In this document: positions 21,819 through 32,857 of the stretch, piece after piece | How the letters are laid out: every line of letters begins with the position of its first letter | Numbering within the stretch: position 1 is the first letter of the stretch | Assembly (NCBI GenBank): GCA_036927565.1 | Contig: JAYESD010000009.1 | Coordinates: 156,386,929-156,450,928 of the forward strand | From: Tuctoria greenei | Taxonomy: Eukaryota > Streptophyta > Magnoliopsida > Poales > Poaceae | DNA length: 64,000 nucleotides | Direction: 5' to 3' | The notes under the pieces: model-generated | Told to the model about the DNA's origin: nothing | Databases searched by the model: none | What the model saw: the letters and a program-made list of their open reading frames with translations, nothing else | Position numbers and translations under genes: made by a program

Positions 21819-22935
21819 TAAGACGTGTGGTTCCCACACTCGCCTCCATGGATTTCCGCGAGAAGCTCGCGGCCTTCTTCCATTGGAATGCACCGAGGAC
21901 ATCGTTGTCACCACACCGGTAGAGATCCCCTTCTACCAGTGTGTATCTTTTAGCCAATCTAACTATCCGGACAGCAGATACATTGTCTTTAGGAAGTATG
22001 TTGTCTTTCAAGTAGCTTCGTATCTCCGAGATCCATGCATCGGAGCTAACTTGAGTGTCTGAGTCTTGCGTGTTGGGTTGCTCGGAGCTTCCTGTAGCAC
22101 CTACGACCCTTGATGGACGCCATGATAACAGGGCCATCGGGACCGCCAGCTTTGAGGTGTTGGTCTTGCCCCCTTCGCTCAGTTCGGCAGGTTGAGCTGT
22201 TGGTGTTGACAATCTCTGGAGGAAGGTTCCGTCGGGAATCGGAGCTCCGGTTGAAGCTTTCGTCGAGAGTTCGTCAGCTTCAGCATTGTTGAGACGCTGT
22301 ACATGGCAAAGATCCAAAACTTCGAAGTCCTTCTGAAGCCTCTGGACTTCAAGAAGATATGCAGCTAGTTGAGGATTGTTGCAGCAACATTCACCTTTGA
22401 CTTGTTTTATAATGAGCTGTGAATCACCCTTTACCAACAGTTGCTTGACACCATATGATAGTGCCACATTGAGCCCATAGATTAGTGTTTCATACTCCGT
22501 CATGTCGTTGGTCGCCTTGAAGTCAAGGTGAACCATGTACTTGACCTTCTCCCCGGTCGGAGCAAGGAGAAGGATTCTAGCTCTGGCTCCCTGCTTCTGC
22601 ACGGAGCCATCGAAGTAGAGTCTCCAGTGAGGCTCAGTGAAGACCAGAACCTTAAGTTCTAGCTTCTGCTCATCGGGGCCCCCAGGATTTGATGGAGAGG
22701 GGGCCCATTCCGCCACAAAATCTACCAATGCTTGCTTCTTTATCGCTTGTCTTGGGACAAATTTAAGATCAAACTCAGCCAATTCTGCTGCCCACTTTGC
22801 AAAGTTCCCAGTAGAGTTGGGGTTATGCAAGATTGCACACAGTGGATAAGAGGTCACCACTGAAATCTTGTGAGCTTGGAAGTAGTGATGAAGCTTCCTA
22901 GAGGCGATAAGAATTGCGTAAAGCAGCTTATGCAC
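21819..22935 (-). pseudogene. Gypsy A RNase H region (RT-linked RNase H end plus Tat-type second RNase H)
   Basis: The minus-strand frame begins inside the RT-linked RNase H (KLHHYFQAHKISVVTSYPL, then LAEFDLKFVPRQAIKKQALVDF). After a spacer comes an archaeal/plant-type RNase H: WRLYFDGSVQKQGA (D of the first motif), MTEYETLIYGL (E) and LLVKGDSQLIIKQV (D). A NAEADELSTKA segment closes it. The presence of this second domain places the element in the Tat group. The frame then enters the integrase linker and is cut by the MITE. Confidence 0.86.
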
Positions 22936-23361
22936 CTCTAGGTACCGAGTCTTGGTGTCATGGAGTACTTTACTGATGAAGTATACTGGGTGTTGGACTG
23001 TCTGGACCCTCCCAGAGGGGCCCGGAGCTTCCTCCTCATCAACCTGGACTCTCCCGCAGGGGTCCGAACCTTTTTCGGGGACTTCCCGGTTCCTACTAAA
23101 GGAACCCGGAGCTTCTTCTGAAGTGACTCGGACTCTCCCAAAAGGATCCAGATCTTCTTGTTCAGCAACAGTAACTCCTTCATTTGAAGGAGGTTGATCC
23201 TATGGCATCTCGCCTCGAGGATCCGGGTCTGGGGGCTGGGACCGAGACTCACCTTCAGGTAGCTCCGGACCTTCCCAAAGGGGTCTAGATTCCTGAACTG
23301 GAGATGGTTCTAGTCTTTCCGCAACCAGGACCATGCTGACGACTTTGTCAATTGCTAAAAT

Positions 23362-24156
23362 TTAAAGCAAAATTGGCTCACCAGGATTAGGAGCTACCAA
23401 AGTTGGTAGAGTGGTGAGGAGCTGCTTCAGCTCTTGGAATGCCTTTTCTGCTTCTTTAGACCATAGGAATGGTCCGGACTTCCTCAATAATTTAAAGAAG
23501 GGTAGCGTCTGTTCCGCCAGTCTTAAGATGAACTGGCTGAGGGCAGCTAGACACCCAGTCAGCTTCTGGACATCCTTGATGTGAGCTGGTGGCCGCATGT
23601 CTTCAATAGCTTTAATCTTCGCTGGATTCACCTCTATTCCTCGGTGGTTCACCAAGAATCCAAGAAGCTTTCCATAGCTAACCCCAAAGACACACTTGTC
23701 CGGGTTCAGCTTTGTGCGTGTGATCTTGATCTTGATCTTGATGATGATGTCATCGACGTACACTTCAACTACATCTCTAATGAGCTCTCCAAAAGTTTTG
23801 TACATAGCTCGCACAAAAGTTGAAGCAGCGTTTTTTGAGATCGAATGGCATGACAGTGTAACAGTATAATTCATCTACTGTGATGAAGGCAGTATGCTCT
23901 TCATCTTCCCTAGACATTCTGATTTGATGATAGAATATGCGTCTAGGAAACATAGTAATTCACACCCGGAGGTGGAATCCACTATCTGATCTATTCTAGG
24001 TAGTGGAAATGGATCCTTTGGGCATGCCTTATTCAGTGTTGTGTAGTCGATACACATCCGAAGTTTCCCGCCGGCCTTGGGTACAACGACTGGGTTTGCC
24101 AACCATTTTGGGTGGAATACTTCCCGGATGAATCCAGCTTCGAGCAACTTCTTCAC
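23362..24156 (-). pseudogene. Gypsy A reverse transcriptase
   Basis: On the minus strand: KLLEAGFIREVFHPKWLANPVVVPK and RMCIDYTTLNKACPKDPFPLPRID are RT palm/finger motifs. They are followed by a FLDAYS catalytic motif and, in the next segment, VYVDDIIIK (YVDD). The thumb/connection reads CVFGVSYGKLLGFLV and DVQKLTGCLAALSQF, then FLWSKEAEKAFQELK. A stop near 23875 and a local repeat of IKIKIKI near 23730 show decay. Stops upstream (near 24180) separate it from protease. Confidence 0.88.
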
Positions 24157-24339
24157 TTCTTGGCGTATGAAGTTCTATCGCTCTACTGATTGTTTCTGAG
24201 GCTTCTGATGTACAGGCCGAGCATCGGGATAAATCTTCAGATTGTGCTCAATCACTTTCCTAGGTATCCCAGGCATTTGTGACGGTTGCCAGGCAAACAC
24301 GTCGACATTAGCCCGGAGGAAAGTGATGAGCGCGAGTTC

Positions 24340-26741
24340 CTATTTGTCGTTCAGACCTCCCCATATACGGGTGGTCTGAGCAGTGTCGGAACCAATTTGG
24401 ATGACTTTGACGGGAATGTCAGTGTCGCCGCTTGGTTGCACACGGGGTGCAGAGGTTGAGCCTCGATGACGAATGCTCGGGGGCTTCGGAGCTTGCTCCT
24501 TTCCGGATTCTTCCTCCTGCGCTGTAGCAAGCGCGTGGAGTTCTTCCAGAGTAGTAACTCCGGCGGTGCGATCTCCGCGGATCCAGAAAACGACTGAGGG
24601 TGTTGGCATCTTCAACACCAAGTAGCCATAATGAGCAACAGCCATGAATTTGTATAAAGCTGGCCTGCCCAAGATGGCGTTAAATGGCAGGTTGATGTGT
24701 GCCACATCGAAGACCAACTTCTCAGTCCTGTAATTTTCCCGAGTTCTGAAGGTCACCGGGAGAGTAATGGCACCGAGTGGAGTTATGGCTCTCGGACCTA
24801 CTCCTAAGAAAGGTCGGGAGGGACGAAGATCCGAAGGTCGGAGCTGAAGCTTGACGAAGGCTTCATCAGCCTCGAACCTCCGTCCACCATTACGTGATGG
24901 AGCTGGATGTTATTGATGGTCAGAGATACCATCAATGGAAGTTGGCCAGCTTCGATCATGTTTCTAGGGCAGTCCGAAGCATCAAAGGTGATGGCAGTAT
25001 CCATCCACTTCCGATGAGGCTCCGCCCTGGCGGTGGGAGCTACTGAGGCCATGTCCCGCCACATTGTCTTGAGGACACGGCGGGAAGTGATGTCCCACGA
25101 ACCACCAAATATGGTGTTCATGGTCTTCCGACGCTCGTTGTCAGAAACATTGAAGTCGTCATCAACGGAGGTGTAAACAACCTTCAAAACCTTTTTGGGA
25201 TCCTGAAAGCCTAACTCCTCTTCAGCCGGAGCTTCATCGACTTTTTTGTTTTCCTTCCCTTTGACGGAAAGGAACTTCTTCCCGGCGCTTGTTGTAGCGC
25301 TCGCAAGGTTCCAGACCTCTCGGTAGTCTTCTAGATTGTGGTTGTCCGTCTTGTGTATGGGACACCACATCTTTGAGCTGCCACCGTCTTCAGACGACGG
25401 CCGAGGTCGTTTCTCAGGGCGTGGCCCCCGACCACCTGGAGCTACGGCAGCAGCGGCAGTAGGTGTGCCAGCTGAGGGCTTCTTCTTGTCGTTGGAATTT
25501 TTCTTCTTATTGCCACTCCCGGAGGTAGTGGCTTCACCGTTGGAGGATTTTTTGTTGGCCTCCAGAGGTGGTTGGGAGTGCATTTTATGACCCTCCACAG
25601 CCTTGGCACACTTGTCTGCCAAGCTGAAGAGTTCCGTGACGCTGGTGGCTTCCTTGGTCGCCAGCTTCTCCAGCATTTTCTTGTCTCGAACGCCCTGTTT
25701 GAATGCTACAATAACAGAAGTGCTTGAGATAGAAGGAATGGTATTTCGTACCTGGGAGAACCTCTGGATGAAAGATCACAAGGACTCTCCCCCTTTTTGC
25801 TTGACAGCAAAAAGATTCAGTTTCGTGCCTGGTCGGGTGTATGAGCTCCCGAAATTGGCGGTGAACTGTTGACACAACTCCGCCCAACTGTTGATGGAGT
25901 CAGGCGGAAGGCTCATGAACCAAGACCTAGCGGTCCCAGTCAAATCCACAGGGAAATAATTGGCCATCACGACCTCATTGCCCCCTGCCACAAGGATAGC
26001 GGTGGAGTAGATTTGAAGAAATTCAGCGGGTTTTACAGTCCTGTCAAATTTCTCCGCCAAATGAGGTCGGGACTTCTGCGTCCATCTGACCATGCGTAGG
26101 TGCATGACCAAGGCAGAATAGCCTCCTCCTACTCCCTCAGGAGTAGGACTGTCCCGAGCCTCTCGCCTCTCACGAGCACGCTCGATGTGGACGCGACCAT
26201 CCTGTTGTCGGTAACGATGATCAAGCTCCGTCTGGAGGTCATGAGTCAAAAGCCTTGTTACCGTGTCAGTACGTCGCGCCCCGGAAGGCAGCGACGTAGT
26301 CTGTTGAGATGCAGCACGCCTCCTGTGCTGTGAAGCTTGCGGACCAAGTCTACCCAACAAGGTCTGACGCTGCGATGGGGCCCGCCCCAAGGGGGGAGGA
26401 CCTTGATTGATGATGCCATCGGCTGCTGCTGCAACTAGATAATCCACATCAGCTCTCCACTGCTCCATCGCACCCTGAGGTGCTTCTGGAGGTGGTGGTC
26501 GTTGGAGAAGAGCACGCGTAGCAATAAGCGTGTGTTCGGGGTTGTTGTTCGCCGATGCAATGATCGGCCCGATCGCCCCATTTCGCTGTCCAGGTTGATT
26601 CACCGGTGCGGACGGTGGTGGCGGTGGTATGACTCCTGCTGGGGCCACAACACGTGCTGGCTGCTGCATGTTGGAGGAATTGCCTCCAGTAGGTTCCTCA
26701 GCGTGGTTGCCATTGGATGATCCAGCAGCAGAATTCACCAT
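24340..26741 (-). pseudogene. Gypsy A gag and protease
   Basis: The start is at 26741, 37 bases after the 5' LTR. The N-terminus is G/N/P-rich. The retrotransposon gag core (about 26060-25780) reads EFLQIYSTAILVAGG, MANYFPVDLTGTARSWFMSLPPDSINSW and AELCQQFTANF. A TGA at about 25776 interrupts the core, and the frame continues to the KKMLEKLATKEA and nucleocapsid part with a CCHC-like WCPIHKTDNHNLEDY. Protease starts near 24910 with VMVDGGSRL, whose following residues are frameshifted. It resumes at 24756 with YRTEKLVFDVAHINLPFNAILGRPALYKF. Confidence 0.86.
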
Positions 26742-26761
26742 CTTTGAATCTCAGGCACCCC

Positions 26762-26777
26762 CTACCTGGCGCGCCAA
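26762..26777 (-). other. Primer-binding site of Gypsy A
   Basis: Immediately inside the 5' LTR the minus strand reads TTGGCGCGCCAGGTAGG. Gypsy C has TTTGGCACGCCAGGTAGG at the same place (31822 onwards), so the site is conserved between the two. I cannot name the tRNA with certainty. Confidence 0.7.
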
Positions 26778-26778
26778 C

Positions 26779-27624
26779 TGTCGAAGTCTGGTTCCGGCAA
26801 TTCCCCTGGTACTACCGTTGACAGCCTGCGGAGTTTCTTAGTTCGGTTGGGGCGTGCGGAGATTCAGAACAAGATGGTGACTTGACACGAGGATTTACGT
26901 GGTTCGGGCCGCCTGAACGTAATACCCTACTCTACGGGTGTGTTGCTGTTATTGTATTGAGTTTATGAGAGCGTGAGCCAGAGAGAGGGCAAAAAGTCTC
27001 CCCTGTGTATTGCTCGGCCAACCCTTTTATAATACAAGGGCTGGTCGTTACATCATTAGCCTGGCCCGACATGTGGCCCTGGCGGTTACCGATGGTTAAT
27101 ATGCAGTTAATATGCTTAATTCCCCTTAATAGCGTGATAACGTCTTTTAATGGTGGCGTTACTCGTATTAAGGGTCATCCGATCGTGTGTCATTAAGATA
27201 GCATTAATGACACATGATCACATCTTGAAGTCTTTAATGTTCCTTGAAGGTTCGAGCCGTTGAAGGTCCACCAATCTGCATGTTGAGGTTGAAGGCCCGG
27301 CGGTTGGACGCGTGGCAGCTTCGGAGCTTACCGTCTTGGACGAGTAGATCCGGTGCCATGGTACACGTGTCGGTACCGGAGCTTTCCTCTGTCGGGGGTT
27401 AGGTCCGGGGGTGCCGCACATGTATCCAGTCTGGAGCATTCCCATGTAGGGATTGTAGCTCCGGTTTTGTGATACACGTGGCGACACTGGGACTAACCAT
27501 ATGAGGGAGGCAGGTCCGGTTACGAGTAACATGTGGGGCCTCCGAAGGTCTTCAAATCAGATAGGTGGAGTTCCTTTGCACTCTTTGCAGTTCTAAGGGG
27601 TATCCGGTATGCAGGGTACCGACA
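26779..27624 (-). repeat. 5' LTR of Gypsy A
   Basis: It starts TGTCGAAGTC (as the + strand runs) and ends GGTACCGACA, then the CATGT duplication. A minus-strand TATAAAAG lies at 27024-27031. Confidence 0.93.
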
Positions 27625-27629
27625 CATGT

Positions 27630-28098
27630 TGTTCATAAGGTTTGTGCCAAATTAAGGTTTTGTGAGAAAGAACCATCATAAGAGGACAAAATTGAGAGAA
27701 CACTTCAAACTATGCTCCCTTCTGATAGGGTCTTACAACATCAATACCGGGCTCGCAAATACCAACATTATGCTGACCTCATTAGAGATTTACTTCAGGC
27801 CGAAAAGCATGATGAACTTACTATTAAGAATCATCACCAACGTCGCGTTGGGACTGCTCCTCTACCTGAAATTCATCATAATGAGAAGAAAGCTAATGCT
27901 TCTAAGAATGTATATTCTAAGAAAAATGGTAGATCTGCTAGACGCCGCCTTAATAGGCAAAAGAATAAGAAATTCTCAAAGACAATGAGAAAGGATGGTG
28001 TTCCATTCAAAGGAAAAATAGTGCAATGTAAGGCATGTGACACTTATAAGCATACTGGTGATAAATGTCGCACACCTAAACACCTTGTGGCTTTATAG
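27630..28098 (+). pseudogene. Outer Copia gag, 3' part
   Basis: The gag frame resumes after Gypsy A (VHKVCAKLRFCEKE), continues through MLPSDRVLQHQYRARKYQHYADL and HDELTIKNHHQRRVG, and ends with a degenerate CCHC zinc knuckle (CKACDTYKHTGDKC) before TAG at 28096-28098. A basic RRRLNRQKNKK stretch precedes the knuckle. A frame change near 27700 is visible. From 28099 to 28505 only remnants with several stops and AT-rich DNA are seen. Confidence 0.85.
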
Positions 28099-28505
28099 CA
28101 GAAATCACTTGAAAAAGACAAGAAAGCTCAATGATCTCAAAATGAGTATGAAACTCATTTAAGTATTTAGACAAAGCCAATATTTGAAGTCGGTTGTTCT
28201 AGCAAGGATATTGAAGATCCTAGCGACAACGATTCAACATTGAAAGATGATGACCACATGGACTTGGACAATGCTATGGTGGAATATAATTCGAATGATG
28301 TATTCGATGATCTTTTATAGATCTTCTACCATAGAAATTTACATATGATTAAGTCTATGTAAATATAAGTGGGTTGTAATGTGAATATTAAGTACATTGT
28401 ATTAGGGTTACTCAGCACTCTAATATTTTATGTACATATATATATTTCAATGCAACTCATTATGTTATAATAATTCTTATTTATTAGATTCACGGAAAAT
28501 TTCCG

Positions 28506-29867
28506 ATGGAAGAAGAAATGTGCCTTGTGGATAAATGTACCACAAACTATATACTTAGGGATACAAAATATTTTCAGACCCTAACTAGGAGGTCGGGAAA
28601 TGTTTTGACCATCGCAGGACGCGATGCGACAATAGTTGGCTCTGAACAAGCCACTATTACACTTCCCAATGGGACACAAGTGATGATTGAGGATGCTTTA
28701 TTATATCCCGATTCTACACGTACTCTCATAAGTTTTAGAGATATTCAAAAAAATGGGCTACATATACATACCTATGAAGAAAATAAAGAAGAATTTCTTC
28801 TTATTTCAAAATCTTCCGAATATGGCCAAGAAGTTCTAGAAAGAATTCCTTCTACTCCATCTGGATTGTACTTTACGTACATAAAACCCACACCATATGT
28901 TGCATACAAGGTGATTTTCCAGAATGTTGATACATTTAAGACCTAGCATTCACGCCTAGGACACCCTGGAATAGGGATGATGCAGAAAATTATTGGAAAT
29001 TGCACCGGACATGATTTGAAGAACACTAAATTTCCAAAATCAAATGATTTTGTGTGTACTTCATGTGTTATGGGCAAGTTGATCTTACGGCCTTCGCCGC
29101 TTAAAATCCATGCGGAACCATTAAAATTCCTTGAAAGAATTCAAAGTGATATTTGTGGACCCATACAACCAATGTGTGGTCCATTTAGATACTTCATGGT
29201 TTTAATCGACGCATCTACAAGATGGTCGCACGTGTGCTTATTATCTACACATAACCATGTTTTTGCCAAATTTATGATACAAGTCATAAGGTTAAAATCA
29301 CATTATCCTGAATATAGGATAAAAGTATCCATATGGACAATGCTGCTGAATTTTACATCTCGAGCCTTTAATGATTATTGTATGACTCAAGGTATTGAAG
29401 TACAACATTCTGTTCCATATGCTCACACACAAAATGGTTTAGCAGAATCTCTCATAAATAGAGTTAAACTCATAGCTAGGTCATTATTACAAGAATGCAA
29501 TTTACCAACATCTTGTTTGGGTCATGCAGTTTTATACGTTGCTGATCTTCTACAATTAAGACCAACTGCATATCATACCACCTCCCCTTTACAACTTGTA
29601 CGTGGAGATCAACCAAATATCTCCCATCTGCGGAAATTTGGATGTGTTGTATACACACCAACTTCACCACCTAAGCGAACTTCTATGGGCCCTCACAGGA
29701 AATTAGGGATATACGTGGGATATCAATCCCCGTCTATTATTAAATACCTGGAGCCTTTAACAGGAGATTTATTCACGGCCCGATTCGCTGATTGTATTTT
29801 TAATGAGGGTCATTTCCCGGCTTTAGGGGGAGATAATAAATTTATCAATGATCGCCGAGAGAATTAA
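28506..29867 (+). pseudogene. Outer Copia protease and integrase
   Basis: The protease begins MEEEMCLVDKCTTNYIL; the active site normally reads D-S/T-G/A, so the serine has been lost here. After GLHIHTY and a stop at 28944-28946, the pre-integrase finger (HSRLGHPG ... CTSCVMGK) and integrase core (RIQSDICGPIQP, YFMVLIDASTRWSHV, NGLAESLINRVK) follow to 29867. The second catalytic aspartate region (normally 'DNAAEF') is frameshift-distorted (IWTMLLNF). Substitutions are numerous, so this is an old copy. Confidence 0.86.
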
Positions 29868-30173
29868 ATTGAGATGACAATTTCATCCTAAATGTTGATC
29901 CATGTACAAAGGAAACTGAACTTCAAGTTCACGAAATTATAGAGTTACAAAAAATTGCTAGTAACCTGCCAGATGCATTTACTGACTATAATAATGTCAC
30001 AAAGTCTTTGAATCCTGCTGTCAATGCACCTTGCCGAGTGGAGGTACCATTAAAAACCACTCAACCTCCGAAAATGGGGGGAGCAAGTAAGGAAATAGAT
30101 GCTTCAAGCAAGCGTATGAAGAGTACGAGGTTAAGATCTTCGTCAAAGAATGAAAACAATGAGGTTGTGAGAT

Positions 30174-30803
30174 AAAAGGCAAGGCTAGTTGCACAAGGGT
30201 TTACGCAGAGACCCAACATTGATTTTAATGAAATATATTCTCCTGTTATGAATGGAATTACTTTTCGATACTTGATATCTCTGGCAACATAAAAACATCT
30301 ATCTTTGCAGTTGATGGATGTCGTGACTGCATATTTATATGGGTCACTAGATTCGGATATTTATATGAAGGTTCCAGATGGGATACCCATACCGAATGGA
30401 AAAGTAGATCGCAACATGTTTTGTGTTAAACTTAACAAGTCATTATATGACTTGAAACAGTCTGGAAGGATGTGGTATAACCGACCGAAGAAGTTCCTTT
30501 TAAACAAAGGCTACTCTACTAATGATGATTGCTCTTGTGTCTTCATTCGAAGATCTTCAACTGGTTTTTGTATCATATCTGTATATGTTGATGATTTAAA
30601 TATCATTGGTACTGAGAATGACATTAAAGAGGTACAAAATCATCTTAAAAGGGAGTTTGAGATGAAGGATTTAGGTAAAACTAAATTTTTCTTGGGTTTA
30701 CAACTAGAGCACCTTCATACGGGCATTCTCATACACCAATCAGCTTATGTTCAAAAAGTATTGGAGAAATTCAATATGAACAAAGCTTATCCATCTAAAA
30801 CTC
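30174..30803 (+). pseudogene. Outer Copia reverse transcriptase
   Basis: It shows KARLVAQGFTQRPNIDF, QLMDVVTAYLYGSLD (the usual 'DVKTAYLYG' motif), LYDLKQSGRMWY and VYVDDLNIIG (YVDD intact), then MKDLGKTKFFLGLQ. A stop lies near 30292. The frame stops at 30803, where Gypsy C enters. From 29868 to 30173 there are remnants of the integrase-RT linker with stops. Confidence 0.88.
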
Positions 30804-31821
30804 TGTCGGTGTCTGGCAAACCGGGTACCCATAGATATAGGGAAGAAGGCACGCTGGGTCCCGCCCCCCACGGGGGCAAGATCCAGCATGGTCCCAGGGT
30901 GCCACGTGACATGCGGCATGGCCTTGCCTCTCCACTGAGGGAAGGCCCAACGCTACCACGTGTCCTGCAGCTCCAGGTTTGCCTCCCCTTCGGAGGGGAA
31001 GTTCGGCGCTGTCATGCGTCTCGCAGCTCTGGGCCCACCTCCTAACTGAGGAGAGGTCCGGCTCGTCCGCAAGGCCTGCAGCCTTGGACTTGCCTCCCCA
31101 TGGAAGGAAGGTCTGGCGCAGCCACGTGTTCTGCAGCTCCGGATCTGGCCTCCCCGCTGAGGGAAGGACCGGAGCTGCCACGTGCCAAGCAACGCTGGGC
31201 CTAGGCCATTCTGCGGTAGCGGCAATGAAGGGAGACGTGCTCAGTGCGCCTAAGCTAGAACGACGCGCACGTTCCCCAGGTAAGCAGGAGCTCACACTCA
31301 TAAGTCAAGAGGCATGTATCTAGTCTTGTTATGACAGGCTGGTGCCGAAATACTACGTACGGCGGACGAATGAGAGGCCGCGACAAGACAGACGGGATGC
31401 AGCCAACCATGATGAGGGGCTATGTGTAGCCCTGCAGCAGGGCATGGTCAGGCGGCACATTGAAACCATGGTCAGGAGATATCATTTACTCCCAGAGCTT
31501 AGAATGGATTTGGTTACTGTCGGGGCCACCTGTTGGGCCCTGGGCCCCACTTGTAAGTTGTGTGGCCTTGGACTATAAAAGGACCATATAGCCATCGACT
31601 TAGACATCTTGGCTCAGACCCAGGCACACACTTGAGCAATACTACACACAAACCACCGTGGAGTAGGGTATTACGCTTAGGCGGCCCGAACCGCGTAAAT
31701 CCCTTGTGTTCATCGTTCGCTGCGCTCAATCTTGCTAGGACTAACCCCCCAAAAATACATCGAACCTCCACGGGATGCTTCTGAGCATGTCCGGGGGAGG
31801 TGTCAGTTAGACACCTCGACA
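30804..31821 (+). repeat. 5' LTR of Gypsy C (1018 bp)
   Basis: It starts TGTCGG and ends CCTCGACA, followed by TTTGGCACGCCAGG. A TATAAAAGG box lies at 31574-31582. The U3 is GC-rich with repeated CTCCGGATCTGGCCTCCCC-like words. Confidence 0.85.
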
Positions 31822-32856
31822 TTTGGCACGCCAGGTAGGGGGGTTTTCTCCTGCAAAGATCTTCGCCAGCAACATGGTGCCAGGGTTCCACGTGACATGC
31901 GGCATGGCCTTGACTCACCACTGAGGGAAGCCCCAACGCTACCACGTGTCCTACAGCTCCAGGTTTGCCTCCCTCTCAGAGGGGAAGTCTAGCGCTGCCA
32001 CGCGTCTCATGGCTTTGGGCCCGCCTCCCCGCTGAGGAGAGGTCCAGCTCGTCCGCGAGGCCTGCAGCCCTGGACCTGCCTCCCCACGGAAGGAAGGTCC
32101 AGCGCAGCCACATGTTCTGCAGCTCCGGATCTGGGCTCCCCGCTGAGGGAAGGATCAGAGCTGCCATGTGCCAGGCAACTCCAGGCCTAGGCCATCCTGC
32201 ATTAGCGGCAATGAAGGGAGACGTGCTGAGTGCGCCTAAGCTAGAAGGATGTGCACGTTCCCCAGGTAAGCAGGAGCTCGCACTCATAAGTAAAGAGGCT
32301 TGTACCCAGTCTTGTTATGATAGGCTGGTGCCGAACTACTACGTACGGCGGACGAATGAAAGGTTGCGACAAGATAGACAGGATGCGGCCAACCATGATG
32401 AGGGGCTATGTGTAGCCCTACAGCAGGGCATGGTCAGGCGGCACATTGAAGCCATGGTCAGGAGATAGCATTTACTCCCAGATCTTAGAATGGATTTGGT
32501 TACTCCCGGGGCCACCTGTCGGGCCCTGGGCCCCATTTGTAAGATGTCTGGCCTTGGACTAGAAAAGGACCAGATAGCCATCGACTTAGACATCTTGGCT
32601 CGAACTCAAGCACATGCTTGAGCAATACTGCACACAAACGACCATGGATTAGGGTATTACGCCCAGGCGGCCCGAACCACGTAAATCCCTTGTGTTCATC
32701 GTTCGCTGCGCTTGATCTTGCTAGGACTAGCCCCAAAAAATACATCGAACCTCCGCGGGCTGCTTCCGAGCAGGTCCGGTGGAGGTGTCAGTTAGACACC
32801 TCGACATTTGCACGCCAGGTAGGGGGGTTTTCTCCTGCAAAGATCTTCGCCAGAAC
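30897..32856 (+). repeat. Direct tandem duplication of LTR plus leader in Gypsy C (2 x about 980 bp)
   Basis: Unit 1 (30897-31872) and unit 2 (31873-32856) each run from within the LTR through the LTR end, primer-binding site and leader. CATGGT stands at all three boundaries (30897, 31873, 32857). Unit 2 has a damaged TATA (TAGAAAAG near 32560). Confidence 0.85.
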
Positions 32857-32857
32857 C

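Larger units (their letters stand above)
3441..27624 (-). mobile_element. Gypsy element A (Tat lineage, RIRE2/Grande-like), minus strand
   Basis: LTRs of 853 bp (3441-4293, the 3' LTR in element sense) and 846 bp (26779-27624, the 5' LTR) both begin TGTCG and end GACA. The target duplication CATGT is exact (3436-3440 and 27625-27629). On the minus strand the order is gag, protease, RT, RNase H, integrase, which is the Gypsy order. A divergent plant-type second RNase H follows RT, and a gene on the opposite strand (4833-8279) lies between integrase and the 3' LTR. Both are traits of the Tat group. A Sirevirus (8492-19432) and a MITE (21420-21818) are inserted in it. Without these the element is about 12.8 kb. 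Stops and frameshifts are present in gag and pol. Confidence 0.93.
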
